Translations under genes and position numbers: made by a program | In this document: in pieces, positions 55,543 to 64,000 of the stretch | How positions within the stretch are numbered: position 1 is the first letter of the stretch | Layout: every line of letters begins with the position of its first letter | NCBI RefSeq assembly: GCF_021535045.1 | Contig: NZ_CP091056.1 | Coordinates: 1,426,001-1,490,000, forward strand | DNA: 64,000 nt | Source: Ornithinimicrobium sp. INDO-MA30-4 | GTDB taxonomy: Bacteria > Actinomycetota > Actinomycetes > Actinomycetales > Dermatophilaceae | Direction: 5' to 3' | The notes under the pieces: model-generated | Database searches by the model: none | What the model was told of the DNA's origin: nothing | Seen by the model: the letters and a program-made list of their open reading frames with translations, nothing else

Positions 55543-56760
55543 GTGACCCAGAGCAACGAGACCACCTCCCGCATCTCTGCCCGCCTCAGCGCGATTGCGG
55601 AGTCAGCCACCCTGGCCGTTGATGCCAAGGCCAAGGCGCTTAAGGCGCAAGGCGCTCCCGTGATTGGATTTGGCGCCGGTGAGCCTGACTTCCCGACGCC
55701 GGATTACATCGTGGCTGCCGCTGTGGCTGCCGCGCAGGACCCGGTCAACCACCGGTACTCCCCCGCTGGCGGACTGCCCGCGCTCAAGCAGGCGATCGTC
55801 GACAAGACCAAGCGCGACCCTGGTATGAGGTGGAGACTGCCAACGTCTTGGTCACCAACGGTGGCAAGCAGGCTGTCTACAACACCTTCGCTGCCTTGCT
55901 CGATCCAGGCGACGAGGTCATTCTGCCCGCGCCGTACTGGACGACCTACCCCGAAGCCATCAAGTTGGCTGGTGGCGAGGCTGTCGAGGTTTTGCTGGCG
56001 ATGACCAGGGTTACCTCGTCACCGTGGAGCAGCTTGAGGCCGCCCGCACCGACCGTACGAAGGTGCTGCTGTTCTGCAGCCCGTCTAACCCGACCGGCGC
56101 GGTCTACTCCGCGGAGCAGGTTGAAGCCATTGGTCGCTGGGCCTTGACCAACAACATCTGGGTTGTCACCGACGAGATCTATGAGCACTTGCTCTATGAC
56201 GGTGTGACATCGCCATCCATGCCGGTTGCCGTGCCCGAGTTGGCAGACACCTGTGTCGTGCTCAACGGCGTCGCGAAGACGTATGCCATGACCGGTTGGC
56301 GAGTGGGCTGGATGATCGGCCCCAAGGACGTCATCAAGGCCGCCACGAATCTGCAGTCGCACGCAACCAGCAACGTCGCCAACGTGTCTCAGCGCGCGGC
56401 TATTGCAGCCCTGCAGGGATCACTGGAGGCAGTGGACGAAATGAAGCTGGCCTTCGATCGTCGCCGCAACACGATGGTCTCGATGCTGAACGAGATCGAT
56501 GGCGTGCAATGCCCTGTCCCCCACGGTGCCTTCTACGTGTACCCGAACGTCCAGGGTGTGCTCGGCAAGACGATCCGCGGCAAGACTCCGCAGACTTCGG
56601 CAGAGTTGGCGACGCTGATCCTTGAAGAGGCTGAAGTTGCGGTCGTGCCAGGTGAGGCCTTGGCCCCAGCGGCTATCTGCGACTGTCGTATGCACTCGGT
56701 GACACTGACCTTGCTGAGGGTGTCGGCCGCATCCAGGCTTTGCTGGCTGAGGCCAAGTAG
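55543..56760 (+). CDS. Class I pyridoxal-phosphate aminotransferase, aspartate/prephenate type (three frame breaks)
   Basis: About 406 residues from GTG 55543. [60 protein letters not shown] and the cofactor lysine in [20 protein letters not shown]. Bases are missing near 55825 (before [20 protein letters not shown]), 55999 (before [18 protein letters not shown]) and 56660 (VVPGEAF to [20 protein letters not shown]). Aspartate transamination is the likely role. A strong terminator follows. Confidence 0.92.
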
Positions 56761-56777
56761 GCCCGAGCCGCCGGCAC

Positions 56778-56819
56778 AAGAACGCCCGCACTGACTTCAT
56801 GGTCAGTGCGGGCGTTCTT
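56778..56819 (+). terminator. Terminator after the aminotransferase gene
   Basis: AAGAACGCCCGCACTGAC is perfectly complementary to GTCAGTGCGGGCGTTCTT (18 bp) around TTCATG, followed by GCATC. It is also 21 bases past the convergent ABC permease stop. Confidence 0.93.
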
Positions 56820-56840
56820 GCATCTAGGCAGTCGTGGGAC

Positions 56841-57563
56841 TTATTCGACGTCGCCCTTGAGCTGGAACGAACTGAGCCGTTGGCCAGTGATCAAGACGCC
56901 CAGGGCAGCCACGACAAAGACCCCAATCCAGGCGTATGGCGTGTTGATCGTTGCCCCCACAGCCGGCACGTCGTCGGACAGAGACTGCGCAATAGCCCCA
57001 CCCATCTTGCCAACCGAGAGATAAGCCAAACCGGTCAGCCAACTAGCAAACAGCGTCTCCAGGATCAAGATGTACACCAAGCCCGCGATCGTCGAAAATT
57101 TCACCAGACTGGTCAGCGCGAGGAAGAGCCCGCAATAGGCCAGGCTGGCCAAGGTCGCGCCCACGAACAGTGCACCGGCCACTCCCCAGGACTCAAAATC
57201 AAGAATCAGCACCGACATGGCCACCGGCACCGCGCCGAGCACGACTGAGGCAACGGCTGCCACCGCATACTTGCTGAGCGCGATCTTGTAGCGAGACGTG
57301 GGCGTGGCCAAGAGATAGACGATCGATCCGTCTTCGATCTCTGGCCCCAACACACCCATTGACAGCAACAGCGCCACCAACGGCAAGATGATGCCCATGC
57401 CGAAGATGACTGAGGCAGGCTCAATCAGTGGCTCAGAAAACGGCGAAACTATCGAGGCAAAAATGCTGAAAACGAGGAGCAAGATCGGGGGCAGCAGCAC
57501 CAGGATCACTCGCTTCTGGCCAAAGACTGCCCTAGCCGAAAGCCGCATGATGGTCGGGCTCAT
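56841..57563 (-). CDS. ABC-2 type transporter permease (module 1)
   Basis: 240 residues with about six membrane spans (VILVLLPPILLLVFSIFAS, IILPLVALLLSMGVLGPEI, AVASVVLGAVPVAMSVLIL, IGVFVVAALGVLITG). The segment GPEIEDGSIVYLLATPTSRY is typical of ABC-2 permeases of the NosY type. The start overlaps the ATPase stop (ATGA). Last gene of the four-gene operon. The substrate is unknown. Intact. Confidence 0.87.
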   Translation of the reverse strand: MSPTIMRLSARAVFGQKRVILVLLPPILLLVFSIFASIVSPFSEPLIEPASVIFGMGIILPLVALLLSMGVLGPEIEDGSIVYLLATPTSRYKIALSKYAVAAVASVVLGAVPVAMSVLILDFESWGVAGALFVGATLASLAYCGLFLALTSLVKFSTIAGLVYILILETLFASWLTGLAYLSVGKMGGAIAQSLSDDVPAVGATINTPYAWIGVFVVAALGVLITGQRLSSFQLKGDVE

Positions 57564-58470
57564 GTCGACACCAGGTAGTTAAAGACCGACTCAATGACTC
57601 ATCGGAAGGTGCGAACTCGAGCAATGACACGTTGTGCTCCTTGGCCAATCTGGGCAGTTGCGTCGCGAACGCACCGAAATCAACAACCTGCACGCTGATG
57701 CCGCCGCGTGGCTCGAGGTTGATCCCTTGCACGCTGGCCAGCGCTAAGAGTGCGCTGGCCAGCGTTCGGTCAGCACTGCTGCGGATCGAATACTGCGTGG
57801 GTCGCTCGGTCATCAATCGGCGGATAGCGCCAAAGTCTCCGGAGGCAGCATGTCGACCAGCCACCATGACCTCAACTTGTCGGGCAATCTCTTCCACTTC
57901 CTCAAGAATGTGGGAGCTGAAGAGGACCGTGCGCCCCTGGGAGCCCATGCGGGTGAGCAGCCCCATCAGATGTAGTCGCTGTCTTGGGTCGACACCGTTG
58001 AACGGCTCATCGAGCAGCAGAACCGAGGGTCATGCACCAGCCCAGCGGCTAACTTGGCCCGCTGCCGCATACCTTTGAATAGGTGCTGATGTTGCGATTC
58101 GCGGCATCAGTCAACTCGACAAACGCGAGAGCACGATCGGCGGCCGCACCAGCGTCTTTGAGCCCATGCAATTCGGCCTTGGCCAACACAAACTGGCGTC
58201 CGGTCAGATAGCCAAAGCTGATCTCCCGCTCGGGGACCAGGCCCAGCGTCTTGTAGGTCGAGGTGTTGTGCCAGACCGGCTTGCCATCCAGGCTCAACGA
58301 ACCTGAGGACGGCGCCATGAACCCCGACATCATCGCCAGCAACGTTGTCTTGCCAGCCCCATTGGGCCCAAGCAGGCCCGTCACCCCTGGGCCGATGCTC
58401 ATCGAGACGTCGTTAACCGCGACGACGTTGCCGTACCAGCGAGAGACTTTTCGATCTCAAGAACACTCAT
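57560..58470 (-). CDS. ABC transporter ATP-binding protein (module 1, four frame breaks)
   Basis: About 304 residues from ATG 58470 (MSVLEIEKVSRWYGNVVAVN after adding an A near 58449). Walker A GLLGPNGAGKTTLLAMMSGF. The signature NISTYSKGMRQRAKLAAGLV and Walker B SVLLLDEPFNGVDP need bases restored near 58072 and 58030, and the end SDESLESVFNYLVST one near 57594. The variant signature YSKGM replaces LSGGQ. Overlaps with both neighbouring permeases indicate coupling. Confidence 0.88.
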
Positions 58471-59348
58471 CACTTGGCCTTTCGTCGATAGCTGCGGATC
58501 AGCAGCAGTAGTGAGCCCAAGACCAAGGCAATGGAGGTGACCACGTAGAGCAGGATCATGCCGATGCCCTCTGGGGCGCCAAAGAAGGACGCGGTCCCGC
58601 CCAACAGCCCCGACTGAATCCCGTCTGCCAAGCTGAATGGCGACAGCAAACCGACGAACTGGCTTAACCCGTCCATCCGGTTGAAGTCGGCGATGGCTTG
58701 CACCGCGGAGACAAAGGCCGACGAAACCCACAAGCTGATCAAGATTGCACCGACGGCGAACCCTCGTCGGGTCGTCAGCGCACTGATCAGCCCGGTGACC
58801 GACGCGAGAATCACACTCAAGATCAAGACCGAGAGCACCGCGGGGAAGAAGTCGCTTGCTTGATCGGTGAAGTCAGCCTCGTTGGAGACAGCCCCGATAA
58901 ACATCAACAGCAGCGGTAGCGCCGAAATGGTGAAGATGGCCGTGGCCAGTGATGCGCACCGAATCAGGGCGAAAGCCCACGTGGGTAGCGGTCGTGCGAG
59001 ATAGAGGAGATGGCCCCGGAGCGCAGATCCCTAGTGAACAAGACCGGCGCTTGGCCGGACACAAAGATCACGATGCCGACGCTGAAGATGTTGATGTAGG
59101 TGCTGTAGTTGAGGAACCCTCTGCGAGGCTGACCAGCACGATGATCGAGACGATCACTAGCGCCGGGATCAGCATCAACACGGCCATCGTCATCGGCAAA
59201 ATCTTGGCGCGGGCTGATCGTCCGATGCCAAATGCTTCAAGTAGCCCCGGCGGAAGAGCGACCAGGCGATCGATCCCTCGCTGAGCCGGCGGCCCTCATA
59301 CGGTCGATATCCGATGTCGTGGATGACACCGCCTGTGCGACTAGCCAC
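58470..59348 (-). CDS. ABC-2 type transporter permease (module 2, three frame breaks)
   Basis: About 293 residues from GTG 59348 (ASRTGGVIHDIGYRPYEGRR), which overlaps the ATPase stop by 8 bases. Bases are missing near 59240 (RGYLKAFGIGRSARAKILPM), 59120 (LAEGFLNYSTYINIFSVGIV) and 59018 (FTRDLRSGGHLLYLARPLP). Membrane spans include VLMLIPALVIVSIIVLVSL and LYVVTSIALVLGSLLLLI. The RDLRSG..YLARPL motif is characteristic of this permease family. Confidence 0.85.
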
Positions 59349-60269
59349 GAGCAGGCTCCCCTCGGAAAATGTCTTGGATCTGGCCGTGCTCAGCCTGAAT
59401 GCGGACCAGTCCGATGGACAGATCAACGGCAGTGTCGCGAATGGTGTCGCGTGCCTTTGCTGGCTCCGCAAGGCCACGCGGGTCAACCTCAATCAAGTTG
59501 CCTCGTGGCCGACACGGTAAACCTTGAGCGGCAAGCGCCTCCCCCATCCGGTGCTGGTTTTGGTCTTCGCCCAGCACCTCAACCAGCAGGACGCCAGTGA
59601 CTTCGGTGAAGGCCGATGTGGCTTGACTGCGCAGCAACGTGCCCCCGTCCAGCACGATGATGTTGTCGCTGACTCGCTCCAACTCACCGAGCAGGTGCGA
59701 TGTCACCAAGACCGGAATGCCAAAGTCGTGGCCGATTTTGCTGACCAGATTGAGCATGTCGTCGCGTGAGGCCGGGTCCATGCCGTTGGTCGGCTCATCG
59801 AGCAGCACCAACTTGGGGTGATGGGTGATGGCTTGCGCCAATTTGGCGCGTTGCTTCATGCCAGTGGAGTAGGAACCCATCAGCCGATAACGTTCGTCGG
59901 CCAGACCGACATGGCGAAGCGTGTCAGCGGCCCGTTCGCGCGCCACATTGGGCGGCAGGCCCGACATGCGCCCCATATGCACGATGAAGTCGATCGCCCG
60001 AACATCCGGGGGAAGGCAGTCATGCTCAGGCATGTAGCCCACCAGCCGCCGAATCTCCGTCCCCTGCGTACGTATGTCGTGGCCTAAGACGGCAGCATCC
60101 CCGAAGAGGGCGTCAGGAGCCCCAATAGCAGCTTGATCAGGGTCGACTTGCCCGCACCGTTGGCGCCAACAAGCCCCGTGATCCCCGCCCCTATGGTGGT
60201 GCTCAGCCCATTCAGGGCTATCAACGAGCCGTACTGCTTCGTCAGGCCCGCAGTTTGAATAACTGTCAC
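59341..60269 (-). CDS. ABC transporter ATP-binding protein (module 2, frame break near 60104)
   Basis: About 309 residues, first gene of the operon: MTVIQTAGLTKQYGSLIALN, Walker A GLVGANGAGKSTLIKLLLGL. A base missing near 60104 restores PSSGDAAVLGHDIRTQGTEI. Then MGYMPEHDCLPPDVRAIDFI, signature GSYSTGMKQRAKLAQAITHH and Walker B LVLLDEPTNGMDPASRDDML. It resembles NosF/CcmA-type ATPases; the cargo is not deducible. Divergent from the adenosine deaminase gene by 37 bases. Confidence 0.9.
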
Positions 60270-60306
60270 ACTGTCAGCCTAGCCATTTGTGAGGTATTCC
60301 TGTCCT

Positions 60307-61336
60307 ATGACGCGCTCGCTCCAGTCACTGCCCAAGGCCCATTTGCACCTGCACTTCACTGGTTCCATGCGGTTCGCCACATTGACCGACCTTGCTGAAA
60401 AGCATGGCGTCCGGCTACCGGCCGGTCTGTCCACGGGTTGGCCGCCGCAGTTGAGCATCGCCGACGAGCGTGGTTGGTTTCGTTTCCAGCGCCTATATGA
60501 CGCGGCCCGCGCCTGCGTGCGCGATGAGTCAGACTTGCGCCGCCTGGTCCGCGAAGCTGCCGAAGATGACGCATCGGAAGGATCGGGTTGGCTGGAATTG
60601 CAGATCGATCCGACGTCGTACGCCGCCGGGATGGGTGGTGTGACCCTGCCCTTGAAGCCGTCCTCGACGAAGCAGCCATCGTGAGCGCCACCGGACCAAC
60701 GAAGGTAGGGATTGTGGTCGCCGCCAGCCGCACTCGCCATCCTCTGGATGCTCGCACTCTGGCCCGGCTCGCCGCTCGGTATGCCGGGGTCGGCCCTGGC
60801 CAAGTCGTCGGCTTTGGCCTGTCCAACGATGAGCGCCGGGGTGACACCACGGAGTTTCACCGGGCGTTCGACATTGCCCATGCGGCTGGCCTGGCTGCCG
60901 TCCCGCATGGCGGTGAACTGTTAGGCCCGGCCCACCTGGATGAGATCAGCGAACACTTGCGCCCCCACCGCATCGGTCATGGCGTGCGGGCCGTGGAGGA
61001 TCCAGAATTGCTGTCCCGACTCATCGAGCAAGGGGTGACTTTCGAGGTGTGCCCCACCAGCAACGTCGCACTAGGGGTCTACCCAGATCTCGCCAGCGTG
61101 CCGGTTGCTGCACTGCTTGAGGCCGGCGCAAAGGTAGCCCTCGGCGCAGATGACCCCTTGTCTTTGGCCCTCGCTTGCTAGCGCAGTATCAGAGCGCTCG
61201 CGACGACCAAGGTCTAGACGATGCGCAGTTGGCCCAACTGGCTCACGCCTCTGTGCAAGGCTCTCTGGCCCCAGAGGCCACCAAGGTGGAGTTGTACGCC
61301 GGGATCAAGGCGTGGTTAGCCTCAGACGCCAACTAG
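60307..61336 (+). CDS. Adenosine deaminase family protein (two frame breaks)
   Basis: Purine-salvage hydrolase, about 343 residues. Zinc ligands in LPKAHLHLHFTGSMRFATL, then AVPHGGELLGPAHLDEISEH, HRIGHGVRAVEDPELLSRL and VALGADDPL. Bases are missing near 60642 (AAGMGGVT to ALEAVLDEAAIVSATGPTKV) and 61162 (DDPLLFGPRLLAQYQSARDD). The canonical HLDGS is HFTGS here, as in a subset of actinobacterial members; adenosine as substrate is probable, not certain. Its TAG shares CTAG with murB. Confidence 0.88.
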
Positions 61337-62432
61337 GCCAGCTCAAGGCCGACGAAGACAGGTTCGTTCACCAACTCAACACCAAAGGCGTCCAGCACAC
61401 CCGCGCGAATCTCGCGCGCCAAGGCCACGACGTCCTCGCTGCCTGCCTCGCCGCGATTGGTGATCGCGAGTGGATGCTTCGTCGAAAGCGTTGCCGCGGC
61501 GGGCGCGCCATAGCCCTTGCCGTACCCAGCCTTGACGATCAACCAAGCAGCCGAAGTCTTAATGCTTCCGTCAGCTTGCGGAAACTCCGGGGGCTTGGGC
61601 CCTCGTCGCCGAGGAGAGCAGTGGCCTTTGAGCGAACTTCAGCCATCTGCTCGCTGCCGATGATCGGGTTGGTGAAGAAGGAGCCGCATGACCAGGTGTC
61701 ATGGTCGTCTGGATCAAGCACCATGCCGCGCTGCGCCGTTGGGCCAGGACAGCCTCGCGTGCGGCCTGCAGCGGCACCCGCTCGCCCAACTCAACACCTA
61801 GACCGTGGGCCAGCGCCGCATACGCCACTGGCTGGGACATTGAGGTGGGCCGGAGTTGGAACGCGACAGACAACACGATGTAACGGGGGCTCGGGCCAAC
61901 TCGCCGCCGATGGTCGCCTTTAGCAGGCTGTGTCGGTAGGCAAATTGGCAATCGGCGTTGAACAGGGTTTTGATCCGCTTTTGACCCGGTCATAAACCTT
62001 GACCTGCCAGATGGTCTGCGACACCTCTTGGCCGTAGGCACCGACGTTTTGCACGGGGGTGGCACCAGTGCTGCCCGGGATCCCTGACAGTGCCTCAATG
62101 CCAGACCATTCCTGCTCGCAAGCTTGAGCGACAAAGTCATCCCACGGCTCGCCAGCCTGAACATGCACGATGACACCACCGCACAGGTCATCTGTTTCCA
62201 CGGAGATGCCACGAGTGCCCACCTGCAGAACAGTCCCGGCAAAGCCGTCATCCGCCACGACGAGGTTGGAGCCGCCGCCCACAACAAGCAGTGGTGTGCC
62301 GGCATCGTCTGCTGCCCGGACGGTCTCGATGATCGTGTCGACATCTTGGGCGAACACGAAGTCTTCGCCCGGCCCGCCGACCCGCATGGTGGTGATCTGG
62401 GACAACCGCATGTCGCCCGAGGTCGCCGTCAC
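61333..62432 (-). CDS. murB: UDP-N-acetylenolpyruvoylglucosamine reductase (four frame breaks)
   Basis: Peptidoglycan precursor enzyme with FAD. About 367 residues from GTG 62432. TMRVGGPGEDFVFAQDVDT, LLVVGGGSNLVVADDGFAG, SGIPGSTGATPVQNVGAYGQ, and the catalytic-Ser region WSCGSFFTNPIIG. Bases are missing near 61984 (before IKTLFNADCQFAYRHSLLK), 61888 (before RYIVLSVAFQLRPTSMSQ), 61726 (before GMVLDPDDHDTW) and 61601 (before PKPPEFPQADGSIKTSAAWL). It starts GTGA over the hadAB stop. Confidence 0.91.
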
Positions 62433-63308
62433 GGCTGCGCCGGTGCCGTGCGGACAATCGCCAACGCGCGTCCCAGAACCTTGGTGCCCCCGCTTGTCAC
62501 CGACACCTCAATGGTGACCCGACCAGTCGCCTCGTCAACCTTTTTGACGACACCACCCACCACAATCTCAGCACCTCCGTCAGCGGGCACCTCCACCGGG
62601 CTTGTGAAGCGGGTCGAGTAAGAAACGATCGAGGTAGGGTCACCCGTCCAGCCCGTCACGACCTCAATGGCGGCGCCCATCGTCCACATACCGTGCGCAA
62701 TAACGTTGGGCAAGCCGACAGACTTGGCAAAGGCTTCGTCCTGATGGATCGGGTTTTGGTCTCCGCTGGCATTTGCATACGCGACCAGACGGTCTCGGTC
62801 CACGGACACCGTGATCCCGGGCAACTCCTGCCCCGGCTGCACGTTGAGTAGGTCAACACTCGCGACTGCTCCCCTCGGATCACGATGGTCGATGACGCGG
62901 TGCACACAGGCGAACCATCTGCATCGCTCAGCTCACTGCGGGTCGTCACCATCACGTGGCCTCCGGCGGGCCGAACGGCGTCGACGTGCAGCACGGCCGA
63001 AATCTGCATGCCAGCAACAATCGGGGTGTGGTGCGTGAATGACTGCTGGCCGTGCACGACCGGGTGAAGTCGATCCCGGCCTCAGGGTCTTCGATCAGCT
63101 GAGCATCGGCCTTTTGGGCGATCACCACGGCGAAAGTAGGCGGCGCCACCACATCGTCAAAACCGGCATCTCGTGCGGCCCGTGCATCGTGATGCATCGC
63201 GTTGGTGGCCCCCACGGAGGAAGCAAACTCGCCCACCCACTCTGCAGTGACGTCCACCGGCGGCAAGGGCGGAAATTCACGCCCCATGAAGTCTTCGTTA
63301 ACGGCCAT
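62429..63308 (-). CDS. Fused MaoC-type (3R)-hydroxyacyl dehydratase, HadA-HadB (two frame breaks)
   Basis: About 293 residues. The N-terminal hot-dog unit (MAVNEDFMGREFPPLPPVDV, VGATNAMHHDARAARDAGFD) resembles HadA and lacks the catalytic NPIH. The C-terminal unit has the active hydratase motif YANASGDQNPIHQDEAFAKS, then LPNVIAHGMWTMGAAIEVV. Bases are missing near 63061 (TRVVHGQQSFTHHTPIVAGM) and in a GGGG run near 62876 (STIVIRGGAVASVDLLNVQP); with both restored the two units form one chain. Fatty or mycolic-type acyl chain elongation is the family role. Confidence 0.84.
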
Positions 63309-63353
63309 GGCTTCACCCTATCGGGCTGCGCCGACAAGCCCCCACGACACGAC

Positions 63354-63389
63354 AAAGGGCCGCCTCCCCGCAGTGGGAGACAGCCCTTT
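63354..63389 (-). terminator. Terminator after rpmG
   Basis: AAAGGGC and CTCCC pair with GGGAG and GCCCTTT. It lies 22 bases past the rpmG stop on the minus strand. Confidence 0.75.
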
Positions 63390-63410
63390 TCCTCGTTGAG
63401 AAACGCTAAA

Positions 63411-63581
63411 TCAGCGGGTCTCGCGGTGAGGCGTGTGTGCACGGCAACGCCAGCAGAACTTCGCCAATTCAAGCCGATCCGGCGTGTTGCGGCGGTTCTT
63501 CTTGGTGATGTAGTTCCGCTCCTTGCAATCCGTGCAGGCCAGGGTGATCTTCGGGCGGATGTCGCCACTCTTGCTAGCCAC
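63411..63581 (-). CDS. rpmG: 50S ribosomal protein L33 (bL33), zinc-binding form
   Basis: 56 residues from GTG 63581: [40 protein letters not shown] and [15 protein letters not shown]. Cys16, Cys19, Cys43 and Cys46 form the zinc site. In actinobacteria this copy usually lies between tRNA-Met/Thr genes and a hadAB-type gene, as here. Intact. Confidence 0.96.
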   Translation of the reverse strand: MASKSGDIRPKITLACTDCKERNYITKKNRRNTPDRLELAKFCWRCRAHTPHRETR

Positions 63582-63630
63582 GGGGCAACCTACTCTCGAC
63601 TTCTTGGAACGGTGGATGATGCAAATGTAG

Positions 63631-63704
63631 TAGCGGGAGCGGGACTCGATCCCGCGACCTCACGATTATGAGTCGTGCGCTCTAACCAGCTGAGCTACCC
63701 CGCC
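63631..63704 (-). tRNA. tRNA-Met (anticodon CAT)
   Basis: 74 bases on the minus strand: acceptor GGCGGGG with TCCCGCT (G-T pairs at both ends), discriminator A, D-arm GCTC..GAGC, anticodon stem CACGA/TCGTG with loop CTCATAA, T-arm GCGGG/CCCGC. Elongator type. CCA is not encoded. Confidence 0.93.
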
Positions 63705-63741
63705 ATGGGCAGGAACCACTAGGTGACCAGTGGGCTACCAG

Positions 63742-63813
63742 AGCCCCCAAACGGAATCGAACCGTTGACCTTCTCCTTACCATGGAGACGCTCTACCGAC
63801 TGAGCTATAGGGC
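63742..63813 (-). tRNA. tRNA-Thr (anticodon GGT), one acceptor base apparently missing
   Basis: 72 bases on the minus strand. Anticodon stem TCTCC/GGAGA with loop ATGGTAA, T-arm AACGG/CCGTT. As given, the 5' acceptor strand mispairs at position 2. Adding one C to the CCC run near 63811-63813 gives GCCCCTA, which pairs fully with TGGGGGC. A base-call omission is therefore likely. Confidence 0.88.
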
Positions 63814-64000
63814 CCTGCTTCGCGCCAGTAAACATCACCGGCGAGCAGCGCTGTGCAAGATTACACAATCATGGGGGTGATCATGAAATCGAGTCCGCGA
63901 GCGGCACAACTTGACCGGTCAGGTGCACTCGGTCACCCGATCGGTTCGTCACTGATAACGCCACTCGATCGTCGGTCATTCCCGCGCGGAATGCAACTGT
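63814..64000. other. Unassigned window end
   Basis: 187 bases after tRNA-Thr. A plus-strand frame is open from ATG 63871 (MGVIMKSSPRAAQL) to the edge, but has no recognisable family signature and no clear ribosome site. Nothing else is supported. Confidence 0.3.

Overview
The window is a chromosomal segment from a high-GC Gram-positive bacterium. The gene order (ispH, xseAB, a DUF4245 gene, glpX, a class I fumarase, glmM-rpsI-rplM, then the S10, spc, alpha, str, rpoBC and L11/L10 clusters, nusG-secE), the zinc-type S14, the acidic N-terminal tails on S9 and NusG, the TTG-started rpoB and a probable fused HadA/HadB all point to Actinomycetota. Micrococcales is most likely, perhaps an Intrasporangiaceae/Dermatophilaceae-type lineage; that placement is inference, since no 16S rRNA gene is present.

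Layout: 1-8.5 kb holds the end of rmuC, ispH, exonuclease VII, a membrane-anchored DUF4245 protein, class II fructose-bisphosphatase, a PfkB sugar kinase, fumarase and carbonic anhydrase. 8.5-11.5 kb (minus) holds an Ohr-type peroxidase, glmM and rpsI/rplM. 11.6-17.6 kb is accessory: an ArsR-type regulator, a GAF/winged-helix regulator divergent from an aldehyde dehydrogenase-DUF779 pair, and a DrrAB-like ABC exporter. 17.7-55.3 kb (minus) is the translation/transcription core: truA, the long r-protein series with rpoA, map, adk and secY, then tuf, fusA, rpsG, rpsL, rpoC, rpoB, rplL, rplJ, rplA, rplK, nusG, secE and tRNA-Trp. 55.5-63.8 kb holds an aminotransferase, a four-gene double ABC-2 transporter operon, adenosine deaminase, murB, a fused (3R)-hydroxyacyl dehydratase, rpmG, tRNA-Met and tRNA-Thr.

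The core is interrupted at two places by related genes with an AbiEi-like winged helix and a DUF559 nuclease-like domain (19.0-19.8 kb, broken; 51.7-52.6 kb, essentially whole). Each lies directly 3' of a ribosomal operon, in the same orientation, behind a terminator, short G-rich tandem repeats and a long hairpin with a palindromic tip. The second copy also has a related hairpin on its other side. This repeated arrangement is the least ordinary thing in the window.

About 55 single-base frame breaks, nearly all missing bases and often in short homopolymers, run through essential genes (rpoB, rpoC, tuf, rpsL, rpsG, nusG and others) and even one tRNA acceptor stem. They are best read as uncorrected sequencing errors. 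Genes are therefore given as whole loci with the break positions noted, not as pseudogenes.
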